DNA of 10,666 nucleotides from Acanthamoeba sp. SK_2022b (taxonomy: Eukaryota > Discosea > Longamoebia > Acanthamoebidae). Position 1 is the stretch's first letter; the number at the start of each line of letters is the position of its first letter. The stretch spans positions 1 to 10,666 of the forward strand of contig JANDJZ010001762.1 in the NCBI GenBank assembly GCA_027943245.1. The letters run 5' to 3'. Positions 1 to 7,017 of this stretch are shown here, in pieces. A program made the position numbers and the translations under genes. The notes below the pieces were generated by a model. It saw only the letters and a list, made by a program, of their open reading frames with translations. It was not told the DNA's origin and did no database searches.

Positions 1-224
1 CATTCCGCTGTTATGGCCGCGTTTATCTCATTCCACGCCTGACACTCAGTTCCGGGTAGGCAGTTCGCCCCAAGCTGGACTGTATGCACAAACCCCCCGT
101 TCAGTCCGACTGCTGCGCCTTACCCGGTAACTATCATCTTGAGTCCAACCCGAGAAAGCACGACAAAGCGCCACTGGCAGCAGCCACTGGTAACTGGGAT
201 ATACGAGAGAGAGATTCAGAGGTC

Positions 225-254
225 TTGAAGTATGGGCCTGACTGCGGCTACACT
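225..254 (+). promoter_or_regulatory. RNAI promoter (copy I)
   Basis: The -35 TTGAAG (225-230) and -10 TACACT (249-254) are 18 bp apart and are the same hexamers, at the same spacing, as I recall for the ColE1 RNAI promoter. The predicted start is A261. Confidence 0.85.
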
Positions 255-260
255 GAAAGA

Positions 261-360
261 ACAGTTTCGGTATCTGCGGTCTCGTATACCCAGTTACCTG
301 GTTAAGCAGTTCCCCAACTGACTTAACCTTCGATCAAACCACCTCCCCAGGTGGTTTTTT
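261..360 (+). ncRNA. RNAI antisense copy-number regulator (copy I)
   Basis: This antisense RNA of about 100 nt pairs with the 5' end of RNAII and blocks primer maturation. It starts ACAGTTTCGG, like other ColE1-family RNAI molecules, and ends in the hairpin and T-run at 337-360. The full description is at 8147-8246. Confidence 0.88.
337..360 (+). terminator. RNAI rho-independent terminator (copy I)
   Basis: A perfect 8 bp stem, AACCACCT (337-344) with AGGTGGTT (349-356), closes a CCCC loop and is followed by a T-run. On the opposite strand the same dyad forms stem-loop I of RNAII. Confidence 0.88.
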
Positions 361-375
361 CGTTTTCAGAGCAAG

Positions 376-404
376 AGATTACGACTGAAACGACAGGATC
401 ACAA
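376..404 (-). promoter_or_regulatory. RNAII promoter (copy I)
   Basis: On the minus strand, -35 TTGTGA (399-404) and -10 TAATCT (376-381) are 17 bp apart. The -10 equals that of ColE1 RNAII. The -35 differs from the ColE1 TTGAGA by one base. Confidence 0.83.
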
Positions 405-469
405 GAAGATCATTAACTCCGAGAGTAGTAACCCCCACCATGTTTGCCTATCAACACACTTAGGAAACA

Positions 470-655
470 TTACTTGCGTTTAGTTATACGACTTCTAGCT
501 CTCCATAACAGATCCTCATTTTCTGCTGATGGATTTCGACGGTATCGTTCCTCCGCTTTCCGTACTCCATATTCAGGAAACACCCTGACAGCAACCATTT
601 GTATAAAGACATAACACACCAAAAGCAAAAATAAAAAACCAATAAACTCAAACAT
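470..655 (-). CDS. Small membrane protein B, 61 aa (G1)
   Basis: G1 copy. The protein is identical to that encoded at 7852-8037, where it is described. It lies 3 nt downstream of the 60-residue gene. Confidence 0.72.
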   Translation of the reverse strand: MFEFIGFLFLLLVCYVFIQMVAVRVFPEYGVRKAEERYRRNPSAENEDLLWRARSRITKRK

Positions 656-658
656 ATA

Positions 659-841
659 TCACCCTCTTTTCTTCTCATTTCTCATGCGTGTAGCCACCAT
701 TATTTTATAGTTAGCACTCGTAGGGTTCTCCATATATTTACGGGTAGCACGTTCGACGGCAGATTCGGATGAACTAAAAAAAAGCATAAATAATTTAAAT
801 GCAATAACGGCGACTACCACTACACCAATAAATGTAAGCAT
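659..841 (-). CDS. Small membrane protein A, 60 aa (G1)
   Basis: G1 copy. The protein is identical to that encoded at 7666-7848. The start at 841 is preferred over the in-frame ATG at 898 because AGGAG lies 8 nt upstream of it. Confidence 0.72.
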   Translation of the reverse strand: MLTFIGVVVVAVIAFKLFMLFFSSSESAVERATRKYMENPTSANYKIMVATRMRNEKKRG

Positions 842-863
842 CACTCTTACTCCTGTTATCAAC

Positions 864-891
864 ATTAAACATAACATCCGTTGGCCGCACC
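864..891 (-). promoter_or_regulatory. Xer core recombination site (G1)
   Basis: This is the G1 copy of the dif/psi-like core described at 7616-7643. The flanking non-coding DNA is 842-1066. Confidence 0.75.
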
Positions 892-1066
892 GCCTCAAAC
901 GCCCTCAGCGCGTTTCTGAGGCCTCCGGCCTGAAACATACACCTTTCTGTGCCCATATCGAGAAAAAACGCCCCTGATGATTTCTGCGTACCTGCATGGC
1001 TATGCACGCGGGTGAATGGCAGACGATTTCGGAGTGTCAGCACCACTAAACCGCCAAAAGGCGCAA

Positions 1067-1303
1067 TCAGCGGCGCGGCGCGCGCGGACGTGACCAGGCA
1101 AACTCGGACTGCTGCCGCTCATCCTCACGTAATGCACGCTGGCGGTCGGCGTAACGCTGCGACTCAATCTGCGCACGCGCTCTGTTCAGGACGATATGCC
1201 GGTTCGGCTGATTTAGCTTTTTGCCTGACGCTCTCTCAGCTGCGGCAATAGCATCATCAAGAAATTTTTTCTCTGCAGGTGTCAGGTTTGTCAGTCTGTT
1301 CAT
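1067..1303 (-). CDS. Hypothetical charged 78 aa protein (G1)
   Basis: G1 copy. The protein is identical to that encoded at 7205-7441. The non-coding leader at 1304-1498 holds the three dyads listed for 7018-7103 (here 1405-1490). Confidence 0.7.
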   Translation of the reverse strand: MNRLTNLTPAEKKFLDDAIAAAERASGKKLNQPNRHIVLNRARAQIESQRYADRQRALREDERQQSEFAWSRPRAPRR

Positions 1304-1553
1304 AGCATTCTCCCGTCAGAATAACTCCGCACAGTCTGCCAGACACAGCAGAACCGATGAAGCGCTGGCGGTGCTGAAAGACAGCCAGAAACGGTGAACG
1401 GGAGCGGATTTTAATCCGGTGACGTGAGACGTTGGGCAAGCCGCAGGCGCGGCAGTGGTTTTAGCGGGTTTCGGGGCGCAGCCCTGAACCAGTCACGCAA
1501 CTCCGAGAGTAGTAACCCCCACCATGTTTGCCTATCAACACACTTAGGAAACA

Positions 1554-1739
1554 TTACTTGCGTTTAGTTATACGACTTCTAGCTCTCCATAACAGATCCT
1601 CATTTTCTGCTGATGGATTTCGACGGTATCGTTCCTCCGCTTTCCGTACTCCATATTCAGGAAACACCCTGACAGCAACCATTTGTATAAAGACATAACA
1701 CACCAAAAGCAAAAATAAAAAACCAATAAACTCAAACAT
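1554..1739 (-). CDS. Small membrane protein B, 61 aa (G2)
   Basis: G2 copy, identical protein to 7852-8037. Its 3' flank runs straight into another gene block, so the RNAII promoter that normally follows is absent. Confidence 0.72.
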   Translation of the reverse strand: MFEFIGFLFLLLVCYVFIQMVAVRVFPEYGVRKAEERYRRNPSAENEDLLWRARSRITKRK

Positions 1740-1742
1740 ATA

Positions 1743-1925
1743 TCACCCTCTTTTCTTCTCATTTCTCATGCGTGTAGCCACCATTATTTTATAGTTAGCA
1801 CTCGTAGGGTTCTCCATATATTTACGGGTAGCACGTTCGACGGCAGATTCGGATGAACTAAAAAAAAGCATAAATAATTTAAATGCAATAACGGCGACTA
1901 CCACTACACCAATAAATGTAAGCAT
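1743..1925 (-). CDS. Small membrane protein A, 60 aa (G2)
   Basis: G2 copy, identical protein to 7666-7848. Confidence 0.72.
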   Translation of the reverse strand: MLTFIGVVVVAVIAFKLFMLFFSSSESAVERATRKYMENPTSANYKIMVATRMRNEKKRG

Positions 1926-1947
1926 CACTCTTACTCCTGTTATCAAC

Positions 1948-1975
1948 ATTAAACATAACATCCGTTGGCCGCACC
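1948..1975 (-). promoter_or_regulatory. Xer core recombination site (G2)
   Basis: G2 copy of the core described at 7616-7643, in direct orientation to those of G1, G3, G4 and G5. Confidence 0.75.
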
Positions 1976-2150
1976 GCCTCAAACGCCCTCAGCGCGTTTC
2001 TGAGGCCTCCGGCCTGAAACATACACCTTTCTGTGCCCATATCGAGAAAAAACGCCCCTGATGATTTCTGCGTACCTGCATGGCTATGCACGCGGGTGAA
2101 TGGCAGACGATTTCGGAGTGTCAGCACCACTAAACCGCCAAAAGGCGCAA

Positions 2151-2387
2151 TCAGCGGCGCGGCGCGCGCGGACGTGACCAGGCAAACTCGGACTGCTGCC
2201 GCTCATCCTCACGTAATGCACGCTGGCGGTCGGCGTAACGCTGCGACTCAATCTGCGCACGCGCTCTGTTCAGGACGATATGCCGGTTCGGCTGATTTAG
2301 CTTTTTGCCTGACGCTCTCTCAGCTGCGGCAATAGCATCATCAAGAAATTTTTTCTCTGCAGGTGTCAGGTTTGTCAGTCTGTTCAT
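2151..2387 (-). CDS. Hypothetical charged 78 aa protein (G2)
   Basis: G2 copy, identical protein to 7205-7441. oriT, which normally lies upstream of this gene, is missing here, and a G3 block follows instead. Confidence 0.7.
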   Translation of the reverse strand: MNRLTNLTPAEKKFLDDAIAAAERASGKKLNQPNRHIVLNRARAQIESQRYADRQRALREDERQQSEFAWSRPRAPRR

Positions 2388-2638
2388 AGCATTCTCCCGT
2401 CAGAATAACTCCGCACAGTCTGCCAGACACAGCAGAACCGATGAAGCGCTGGCGGTGCTGAAAGACAGCCAGAAACGGTGAACGGGAGCGGATTTTAATC
2501 CGGTGACGTGAGACGTTGGGCAAGCCGCAGGCGCGGCAGTGGTTTTAGCGGGTTTCGGGGCGCAGCCCTGAACCAGTCACGCTAACTCCGAGAGTAGTAA
2601 CCCCCACCATGTTTGCCTATCAACACACTTAGGAAACA

Positions 2639-2824
2639 TTACTTGCGTTTAGTTATACGACTTCTAGCTCTCCATAACAGATCCTCATTTTCTGCTGATG
2701 GATTTCGACGGTATCGTTCCTCCGCTTTCCGTACTCCATATTCAGGAAACACCCTGACAGCAACCATTTGTATAAAGACATAACACACCAAAAGCAAAAA
2801 TAAAAAACCAATAAACTCAAACAT
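2639..2824 (-). CDS. Small membrane protein B, 61 aa (G3)
   Basis: G3 copy, identical protein to 7852-8037. Confidence 0.72.
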   Translation of the reverse strand: MFEFIGFLFLLLVCYVFIQMVAVRVFPEYGVRKAEERYRRNPSAENEDLLWRARSRITKRK

Positions 2825-2827
2825 ATA

Positions 2828-3010
2828 TCACCCTCTTTTCTTCTCATTTCTCATGCGTGTAGCCACCATTATTTTATAGTTAGCACTCGTAGGGTTCTCC
2901 ATATATTTACGGGTAGCACGTTCGACGGCAGATTCGGATGAACTAAAAAAAAGCATAAATAATTTAAATGCAATAACGGCGACTACCACTACACCAATAA
3001 ATGTAAGCAT
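2828..3010 (-). CDS. Small membrane protein A, 60 aa (G3)
   Basis: G3 copy, identical protein to 7666-7848. Confidence 0.72.
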   Translation of the reverse strand: MLTFIGVVVVAVIAFKLFMLFFSSSESAVERATRKYMENPTSANYKIMVATRMRNEKKRG

Positions 3011-3032
3011 CACTCTTACTCCTGTTATCAAC

Positions 3033-3060
3033 ATTAAACATAACATCCGTTGGCCGCACC
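3033..3060 (-). promoter_or_regulatory. Xer core recombination site (G3)
   Basis: G3 copy of the core described at 7616-7643. Confidence 0.75.
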
Positions 3061-3235
3061 GCCTCAAACGCCCTCAGCGCGTTTCTGAGGCCTCCGGCCT
3101 GAAACATACACCTTTCTGTGCCCATATCGAGAAAAAACGCCCCTGATGATTTCTGCGTACCTGCATGGCTATGCACGCGGGTGAATGGCAGACGATTTCG
3201 GAGTGTCAGCACCACTAAACCGCCAAAAGGCGCAA

Positions 3236-3472
3236 TCAGCGGCGCGGCGCGCGCGGACGTGACCAGGCAAACTCGGACTGCTGCCGCTCATCCTCACGTA
3301 ATGCACGCTGGCGGTCGGCGTAACGCTGCGACTCAATCTGCGCACGCGCTCTGTTCAGGACGATATGCCGGTTCGGCTGATTTAGCTTTTTGCCTGACGC
3401 TCTCTCAGCTGCGGCAATAGCATCATCAAGAAATTTTTTCTCTGCAGGTGTCAGGTTTGTCAGTCTGTTCAT
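3236..3472 (-). CDS. Hypothetical charged 78 aa protein (G3)
   Basis: G3 copy, identical protein to 7205-7441. Here the normal upstream context is kept, with oriT beginning at 3668. Confidence 0.7.
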   Translation of the reverse strand: MNRLTNLTPAEKKFLDDAIAAAERASGKKLNQPNRHIVLNRARAQIESQRYADRQRALREDERQQSEFAWSRPRAPRR

Positions 3473-3667
3473 AGCATTCTCCCGTCAGAATAACTCCGCA
3501 CAGTCTGCCAGACACAGCAGAACCGATGAAGCGCTGGCGGTGCTGAAAGACAGCCAGAAACGGTGAACGGGAGCGGATTTTAATCCGGTGACGTGAGACG
3601 TTGGGCAAGCCGCAGGCGCGGCAGTGGTTTTAGCGGGTTTCGGGGCGCAGCCCTGAACCAGTCACGC

Positions 3668-3725
3668 AGCGCTAGCGGAGTGTATACTGGCTTACTATGT
3701 TGGCACGGATGAGGGTGTCAGTGAA
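3668..3725 (+). other. oriT of ColE1 (MOBP5/HEN) type, nic at 3690/3691 (copy II)
   Basis: The sequence TATACTGG/CTTACTATG matches the ColE1/pBR322 bom region, where the relaxase MbeA is known to nick at CTGG/CTTA. The upstream flank AGCGGAGTG is also as in pBR322 and p15A. No relaxase gene is present, so transfer would need a relaxase and accessory proteins from a co-resident related plasmid plus a conjugation apparatus. The nic motif is intact in all four copies of the window. Confidence 0.82.
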
Positions 3726-3793
3726 GTGCTTCATGTGGCAGGAGAAAAAGGCGGCACCGGCGCGTCAGCAGAATATGTGATACAGGATATATT

Positions 3794-3847
3794 CCGCTTC
3801 CTCGCTCACTGACTCGCTACGCTCGGTCGTTCGACTGCGGCGAGCGG
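3794..3847. other. Probable lagging-strand initiation (primosome assembly) region (copy II)
   Basis: This GC-rich stretch, with CTCGCTCACTGACTCGCT and a matching GCGAGCGG end, is conserved between pBR322 and p15A just downstream of the origin. By position it is the region where primosome assembly for the lagging strand is placed in these plasmids. The role is inferred from position and recalled similarity. Confidence 0.45.
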
Positions 3848-4311
3848 AAATGGCTTACGAACGGGGCGGAGATTTCCTGGAGGATGCCAGGAAGAGACTT
3901 AACAGGGAAGCGATAGGGCCGCGGCGAAGCCGTTTTTCCATAGGCTCCGCCCCCCTGACAAGCATCACGAAACCTGACGCTCAAATCAGTGGTGGCGAAA
4001 CCCGACAGGACTATAAAGATACCAGGCGTTTCCCCCTGGCGGCTCCCTCGTGCGCTCTCCTGTTCCTGCCTTTCGGTTTACCGGTGTCATTCCGCTGTTA
4101 TGGCCGCGTTTATCTCATTCCACGCCTGACACTCAGTTCCGGGTAGGCAGTTCGCTCCAAGCTGGACTGTATGCACAAACCCCCCGTTCAGTCCGACTGC
4201 TGCGCCTTACCCGGTAACTATCATCTTGAGTCCAACCCGAGAAAGCACGACAAAGCGCCACTGGCAGCAGCCACTGGTAACTGGGATATACGAGAGAGAG
4301 ATTCAGAGGTC

Positions 4312-4341
4312 TTGAAGTATGGGCCTGACTGCGGCTACACT
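4312..4341 (+). promoter_or_regulatory. RNAI promoter (copy II)
   Basis: TTGAAG (4312-4317) and TACACT (4336-4341) with an 18 bp spacer. Predicted start A4348. Confidence 0.86.
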
Positions 4342-4347
4342 GAAAGA

Positions 4348-4447
4348 ACAGTTTCGGTATCTGCGGTCTCGTATACCCAGTTACCTGGTTAAGCAGTTCC
4401 CCAACTGACTTAACCTTCGATCAAACCACCTCCCCAGGTGGTTTTTT
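4348..4447 (+). ncRNA. RNAI antisense copy-number regulator (copy II)
   Basis: Complete copy with the same sequence as copy I. See 8147-8246 for the stem-loops. Confidence 0.88.
4424..4447 (+). terminator. RNAI terminator (copy II)
   Basis: 8 bp stem with CCCC loop and T-run, as in copy I. Confidence 0.88.
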
Positions 4448-4462
4448 CGTTTTCAGAGCAAG

Positions 4463-4491
4463 AGATTACGACTGAAACGACAGGATCACAA
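4463..4491 (-). promoter_or_regulatory. RNAII promoter (copy II)
   Basis: TTGTGA (minus strand, 4486-4491) and TAATCT (4463-4468), 17 bp apart. The gene block edge at 4501/4502 is only 10 bp upstream of the -35. Confidence 0.84.
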
Positions 4492-4556
4492 GAAGATCAT
4501 TAACTCCGAGAGTAGTAACCCCCACCATGTTTGCCTATCAACACACTTAGGAAACA

Positions 4557-4742
4557 TTACTTGCGTTTAGTTATACGACTTCTAGCTCTCCATAACAGAT
4601 CCTCATTTTCTGCTGATGGATTTCGACGGTATCGTTCCTCCGCTTTCCGTACTCCATATTCAGGAAACACCCTGACAGCAACCATTTGTATAAAGACATA
4701 ACACACCAAAAGCAAAAATAAAAAACCAATAAACTCAAACAT
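4557..4742 (-). CDS. Small membrane protein B, 61 aa (G4)
   Basis: G4 copy, identical protein to 7852-8037. In this direction it leads toward the intact RNAII promoter at 4463-4491. Confidence 0.72.
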   Translation of the reverse strand: MFEFIGFLFLLLVCYVFIQMVAVRVFPEYGVRKAEERYRRNPSAENEDLLWRARSRITKRK

Positions 4743-4745
4743 ATA

Positions 4746-4928
4746 TCACCCTCTTTTCTTCTCATTTCTCATGCGTGTAGCCACCATTATTTTATAGTTA
4801 GCACTCGTAGGGTTCTCCATATATTTACGGGTAGCACGTTCGACGGCAGATTCGGATGAACTAAAAAAAAGCATAAATAATTTAAATGCAATAACGGCGA
4901 CTACCACTACACCAATAAATGTAAGCAT
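4746..4928 (-). CDS. Small membrane protein A, 60 aa (G4)
   Basis: G4 copy, identical protein to 7666-7848. Confidence 0.72.
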   Translation of the reverse strand: MLTFIGVVVVAVIAFKLFMLFFSSSESAVERATRKYMENPTSANYKIMVATRMRNEKKRG

Positions 4929-4950
4929 CACTCTTACTCCTGTTATCAAC

Positions 4951-4978
4951 ATTAAACATAACATCCGTTGGCCGCACC
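4951..4978 (-). promoter_or_regulatory. Xer core recombination site (G4)
   Basis: G4 copy of the core described at 7616-7643. Confidence 0.75.
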
Positions 4979-5153
4979 GCCTCAAACGCCCTCAGCGCGT
5001 TTCTGAGGCCTCCGGCCTGAAACATACACCTTTCTGTGCCCATATCGAGAAAAAACGCCCCTGATGATTTCTGCGTACCTGCATGGCTATGCACGCGGGT
5101 GAATGGCAGACGATTTCGGAGTGTCAGCACCACTAAACCGCCAAAAGGCGCAA

Positions 5154-5390
5154 TCAGCGGCGCGGCGCGCGCGGACGTGACCAGGCAAACTCGGACTGCT
5201 GCCGCTCATCCTCACGTAATGCACGCTGGCGGTCGGCGTAACGCTGCGACTCAATCTGCGCACGCGCTCTGTTCAGGACGATATGCCGGTTCGGCTGATT
5301 TAGCTTTTTGCCTGACGCTCTCTCAGCTGCGGCAATAGCATCATCAAGAAATTTTTTCTCTGCAGGTGTCAGGTTTGTCAGTCTGTTCAT
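5154..5390 (-). CDS. Hypothetical charged 78 aa protein (G4)
   Basis: G4 copy, identical protein to 7205-7441. Confidence 0.7.
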   Translation of the reverse strand: MNRLTNLTPAEKKFLDDAIAAAERASGKKLNQPNRHIVLNRARAQIESQRYADRQRALREDERQQSEFAWSRPRAPRR

Positions 5391-5641
5391 AGCATTCTCC
5401 CGTCAGAATAACTCCGCACAGTCTGCCAGACACAGCAGAACCGATGAAGCGCTGGCGGTGCTGAAAGACAGCCAGAAACGGTGAACGGGAGCGGATTTTA
5501 ATCCGGTGACGTGAGACGTTGGGCAAGCCGCAGGCGCGGCAGTGGTTTTAGCGGGTTTCGGGGCGCAGCCCTGAACCAGTCACGCTAACTCCGAGAGTAG
5601 TAACCCCCACCATGTTTGCCTATCAACACACTTAGGAAACA

Positions 5642-5827
5642 TTACTTGCGTTTAGTTATACGACTTCTAGCTCTCCATAACAGATCCTCATTTTCTGCTG
5701 ATGGATTTCGACGGTATCGTTCCTCCGCTTTCCGTACTCCATATTCAGGAAACACCCTGACAGCAACCATTTGTATAAAGACATAACACACCAAAAGCAA
5801 AAATAAAAAACCAATAAACTCAAACAT
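5642..5827 (-). CDS. Small membrane protein B, 61 aa (G5)
   Basis: G5 copy, identical protein to 7852-8037. Confidence 0.72.
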   Translation of the reverse strand: MFEFIGFLFLLLVCYVFIQMVAVRVFPEYGVRKAEERYRRNPSAENEDLLWRARSRITKRK

Positions 5828-5830
5828 ATA

Positions 5831-6013
5831 TCACCCTCTTTTCTTCTCATTTCTCATGCGTGTAGCCACCATTATTTTATAGTTAGCACTCGTAGGGTTC
5901 TCCATATATTTACGGGTAGCACGTTCGACGGCAGATTCGGATGAACTAAAAAAAAGCATAAATAATTTAAATGCAATAACGGCGACTACCACTACACCAA
6001 TAAATGTAAGCAT
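5831..6013 (-). CDS. Small membrane protein A, 60 aa (G5)
   Basis: G5 copy, identical protein to 7666-7848. Confidence 0.72.
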   Translation of the reverse strand: MLTFIGVVVVAVIAFKLFMLFFSSSESAVERATRKYMENPTSANYKIMVATRMRNEKKRG

Positions 6014-6035
6014 CACTCTTACTCCTGTTATCAAC

Positions 6036-6063
6036 ATTAAACATAACATCCGTTGGCCGCACC
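6036..6063 (-). promoter_or_regulatory. Xer core recombination site (G5)
   Basis: G5 copy of the core described at 7616-7643. It is the last in this orientation before the inversion. Confidence 0.75.
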
Positions 6064-6238
6064 GCCTCAAACGCCCTCAGCGCGTTTCTGAGGCCTCCGG
6101 CCTGAAACATACACCTTTCTGTGCCCATATCGAGAAAAAACGCCCCTGATGATTTCTGCGTACCTGCATGGCTATGCACGCGGGTGAATGGCAGACGATT
6201 TCGGAGTGTCAGCACCACTAAACCGCCAAAAGGCGCAA

Positions 6239-6475
6239 TCAGCGGCGCGGCGCGCGCGGACGTGACCAGGCAAACTCGGACTGCTGCCGCTCATCCTCAC
6301 GTAATGCACGCTGGCGGTCGGCGTAACGCTGCGACTCAATCTGCGCACGCGCTCTGTTCAGGACGATATGCCGGTTCGGCTGATTTAGCTTTTTGCCTGA
6401 CGCTCTCTCAGCTGCGGCAATAGCATCATCAAGAAATTTTTTCTCTGCAGGTGTCAGGTTTGTCAGTCTGTTCAT
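6239..6475 (-). CDS. Hypothetical charged 78 aa protein (G5)
   Basis: G5 copy, identical protein to 7205-7441. Confidence 0.7.
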   Translation of the reverse strand: MNRLTNLTPAEKKFLDDAIAAAERASGKKLNQPNRHIVLNRARAQIESQRYADRQRALREDERQQSEFAWSRPRAPRR

Positions 6476-6670
6476 AGCATTCTCCCGTCAGAATAACTCC
6501 GCACAGTCTGCCAGACACAGCAGAACCGATGAAGCGCTGGCGGTGCTGAAAGACAGCCAGAAACGGTGAACGGGAGCGGATTTTAATCCGGTGACGTGAG
6601 ACGTTGGGCAAGCCGCAGGCGCGGCAGTGGTTTTAGCGGGTTTCGGGGCGCAGCCCTGAACCAGTCACGC

Positions 6671-6728
6671 AGCGCTAGCGGAGTGTATACTGGCTTACTA
6701 TGTTGGCACGGATGAGGGTGTCAGTGAA
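6671..6728 (+). other. oriT, nic at 6693/6694 (copy III)
   Basis: Same sequence as 3668-3725, beginning an origin cassette that is cut short at the inversion junction near 6921. Confidence 0.8.
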
Positions 6729-6758
6729 GTGCTTCATGTGGCAGGAGAAAAAGGCGGC

Positions 6759-6925
6759 ACCGGCGCGTCAGCAGAATATGTGATACAGGATATATTCCGC
6801 TTCCTCGCTCACTGACTCGCTACGCTCGGTCGTTCGACTGCGGCGAGCGGAAATGGCTTACGAACGGGGCGGAGATTTCCTGGAGGATGCCAGGAAGAGA
6901 CTTAACAGGGAAGCGATAGGGCCGC
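6759..6925. other. Inversion junction and its 162 bp single-copy loop
   Basis: The loop 6759-6920 continues the origin cassette past oriT and includes a third copy of the probable primosome region (6797-6850). At 6921-6925 the pentamer GCCGC belongs to both flanks. Before it the sequence follows 3668-3922, and after it the reverse complement of the oriT-proximal region. The truncated cassette lacks the RNA-DNA transition, RNAII, RNAI and their promoters, so it cannot act as an origin. Confidence 0.9.
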
Positions 6926-6951
6926 CTTTTTTCTCCTGCCACATGAAGCAC

Positions 6952-7009
6952 TTCACTGACACCCTCATCCGTGCCAACATAGTAAGCCAGTATACACTCC
7001 GCTAGCGCT
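6952..7009 (-). other. oriT, nic at 6986/6987 on the minus strand (inverted piece)
   Basis: Reverse complement of 3668-3725 with the nic motif intact. The two oriT copies facing each other across the junction have nic sites 293 bp apart. Confidence 0.8.
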
Positions 7010-7017
7010 GCGTGACT

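Larger units (their letters stand above)
1..367 (-). ncRNA. RNAII replication primer precursor, partial (copy I)
   Basis: This is the 5' portion of the primer RNA, starting near 367 and running off the window at 1. The complete copies at 3933-4454 and 8140-8661 are described there. Confidence 0.85.
1..414 (+). other. p15A-like origin cassette, left-truncated (copy I)
   Basis: This is the RNAI/RNAII half of the plasmid origin, matching 4088-4501 base for base except for C instead of T at position 69. The window begins inside the RNAII primer region, so oriT and the RNA-DNA transition are missing here. It is followed directly by the first gene block. Confidence 0.9.
415..3667. repeat. Three tandem copies of the 1084 bp gene block G
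   Basis: Blocks at 415-1498, 1499-2582 and 2584-3667 look identical by eye and each carries all three plasmid genes and a Xer site. They abut without oriT or origin. The first junction reads CACGC/AACTCC, while the second has one extra T at 2583. Only the left edge (414/415) and right edge (3667/3668) join normal plasmid sequence. This is either a real tandem amplification of an origin-deleted derivative or an amplification or assembly product. Confidence 0.95.
3933..4454 (-). ncRNA. RNAII replication primer precursor (copy II)
   Basis: Complete copy of 522 nt from the predicted start to the A-run where RNase H should cut. It is the same RNA as at 8140-8661. Confidence 0.88.
3668..4501 (+). 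other. Complete oriT and p15A-like origin cassette (copy II)
   Basis: This 834 bp segment follows the p15A origin, as I remember it from pACYC vectors, almost continuously from the oriT edge to beyond the RNAII promoter. Order: oriT, probable primosome region, RNA-DNA transition (A-run on the minus strand at 3933-3937), RNAII body, RNAI gene, RNAII promoter. Synthesis primed by RNAII should run toward lower coordinates, through oriT. The regulatory end diverges from p15A in its stem-loops. No rop gene lies beside it. Confidence 0.92.
3668..5585 (+). repeat. One complete 1918 bp plasmid monomer (plus-side orientation)
   Basis: The stretch runs from the oriT edge through the origin and one G block (G4). 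Its length equals that of the inverted monomer at 7010-8927. They differ by two compensating homopolymer lengths (A5 at 3745-3749 against T6 in the inverted copy, and A6 against T5 at 7540-7544), plus a base change beside nic at 8914. This is the best estimate of the natural plasmid unit. Confidence 0.88.
4502..6670. repeat. Two tandem copies of gene block G (G4 and G5)
   Basis: Blocks 4502-5585 and 5587-6670 repeat with one extra T at 5586, the same junction form as between G2 and G3. The origin cassette is again absent between them. Confidence 0.95.
5586..6758 (+). repeat. Left arm of a 1173 bp inverted repeat
   Basis: The arm comprises G5, oriT and about 30 bp beyond oriT. It is the reverse complement of 6921-8093, apart from two single-base homopolymer length differences that cancel. 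Identity stops at 5585, where G4 follows here but an origin follows the other arm. Confidence 0.93.

Noticed and set aside
84..305. 73-residue open frame across the RNAI promoter (also 4171-4392, 8202-8423, and extended at 10121-10462)
   Set aside because: It overlaps RNAI and RNAII structures, and its length changes with single-base differences between copies.
484..678. 64-residue Cys-rich frame overlapping proteins A and B
   Set aside because: Shadow of the membrane-protein B frame. Paralogy with A and the ribosome site support the 61-residue frame instead.
795..1046. 83-residue frame through the Xer region
   Set aside because: It crosses the Xer core and overlaps the well-supported start of protein A, and is lost in G6 through one missing T.
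949..1251. 100-residue frame antisense to the 78 aa gene
   Set aside because: Low-complexity Arg/Ala-rich shadow without a ribosome site. It is interrupted in G6 by the T-run length change.
1257..1439. 60-residue frame overlapping the start of the 78 aa gene (MPNVSRHR start)
   Set aside because: No ribosome site, it covers the dyads, and it ends inside the better supported 78 aa gene.
3850..4146. 98-residue open frame across the origin (also 8448-8744)
   Set aside because: It lies wholly antisense to the conserved RNAII body, has no ribosome site, and its conservation is explained by the origin.
3668..4501. Rop/Rom gene near the origin
   Set aside because: No frame encodes a Rop-like protein. 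The flanking genes are the 78 aa protein and protein B.
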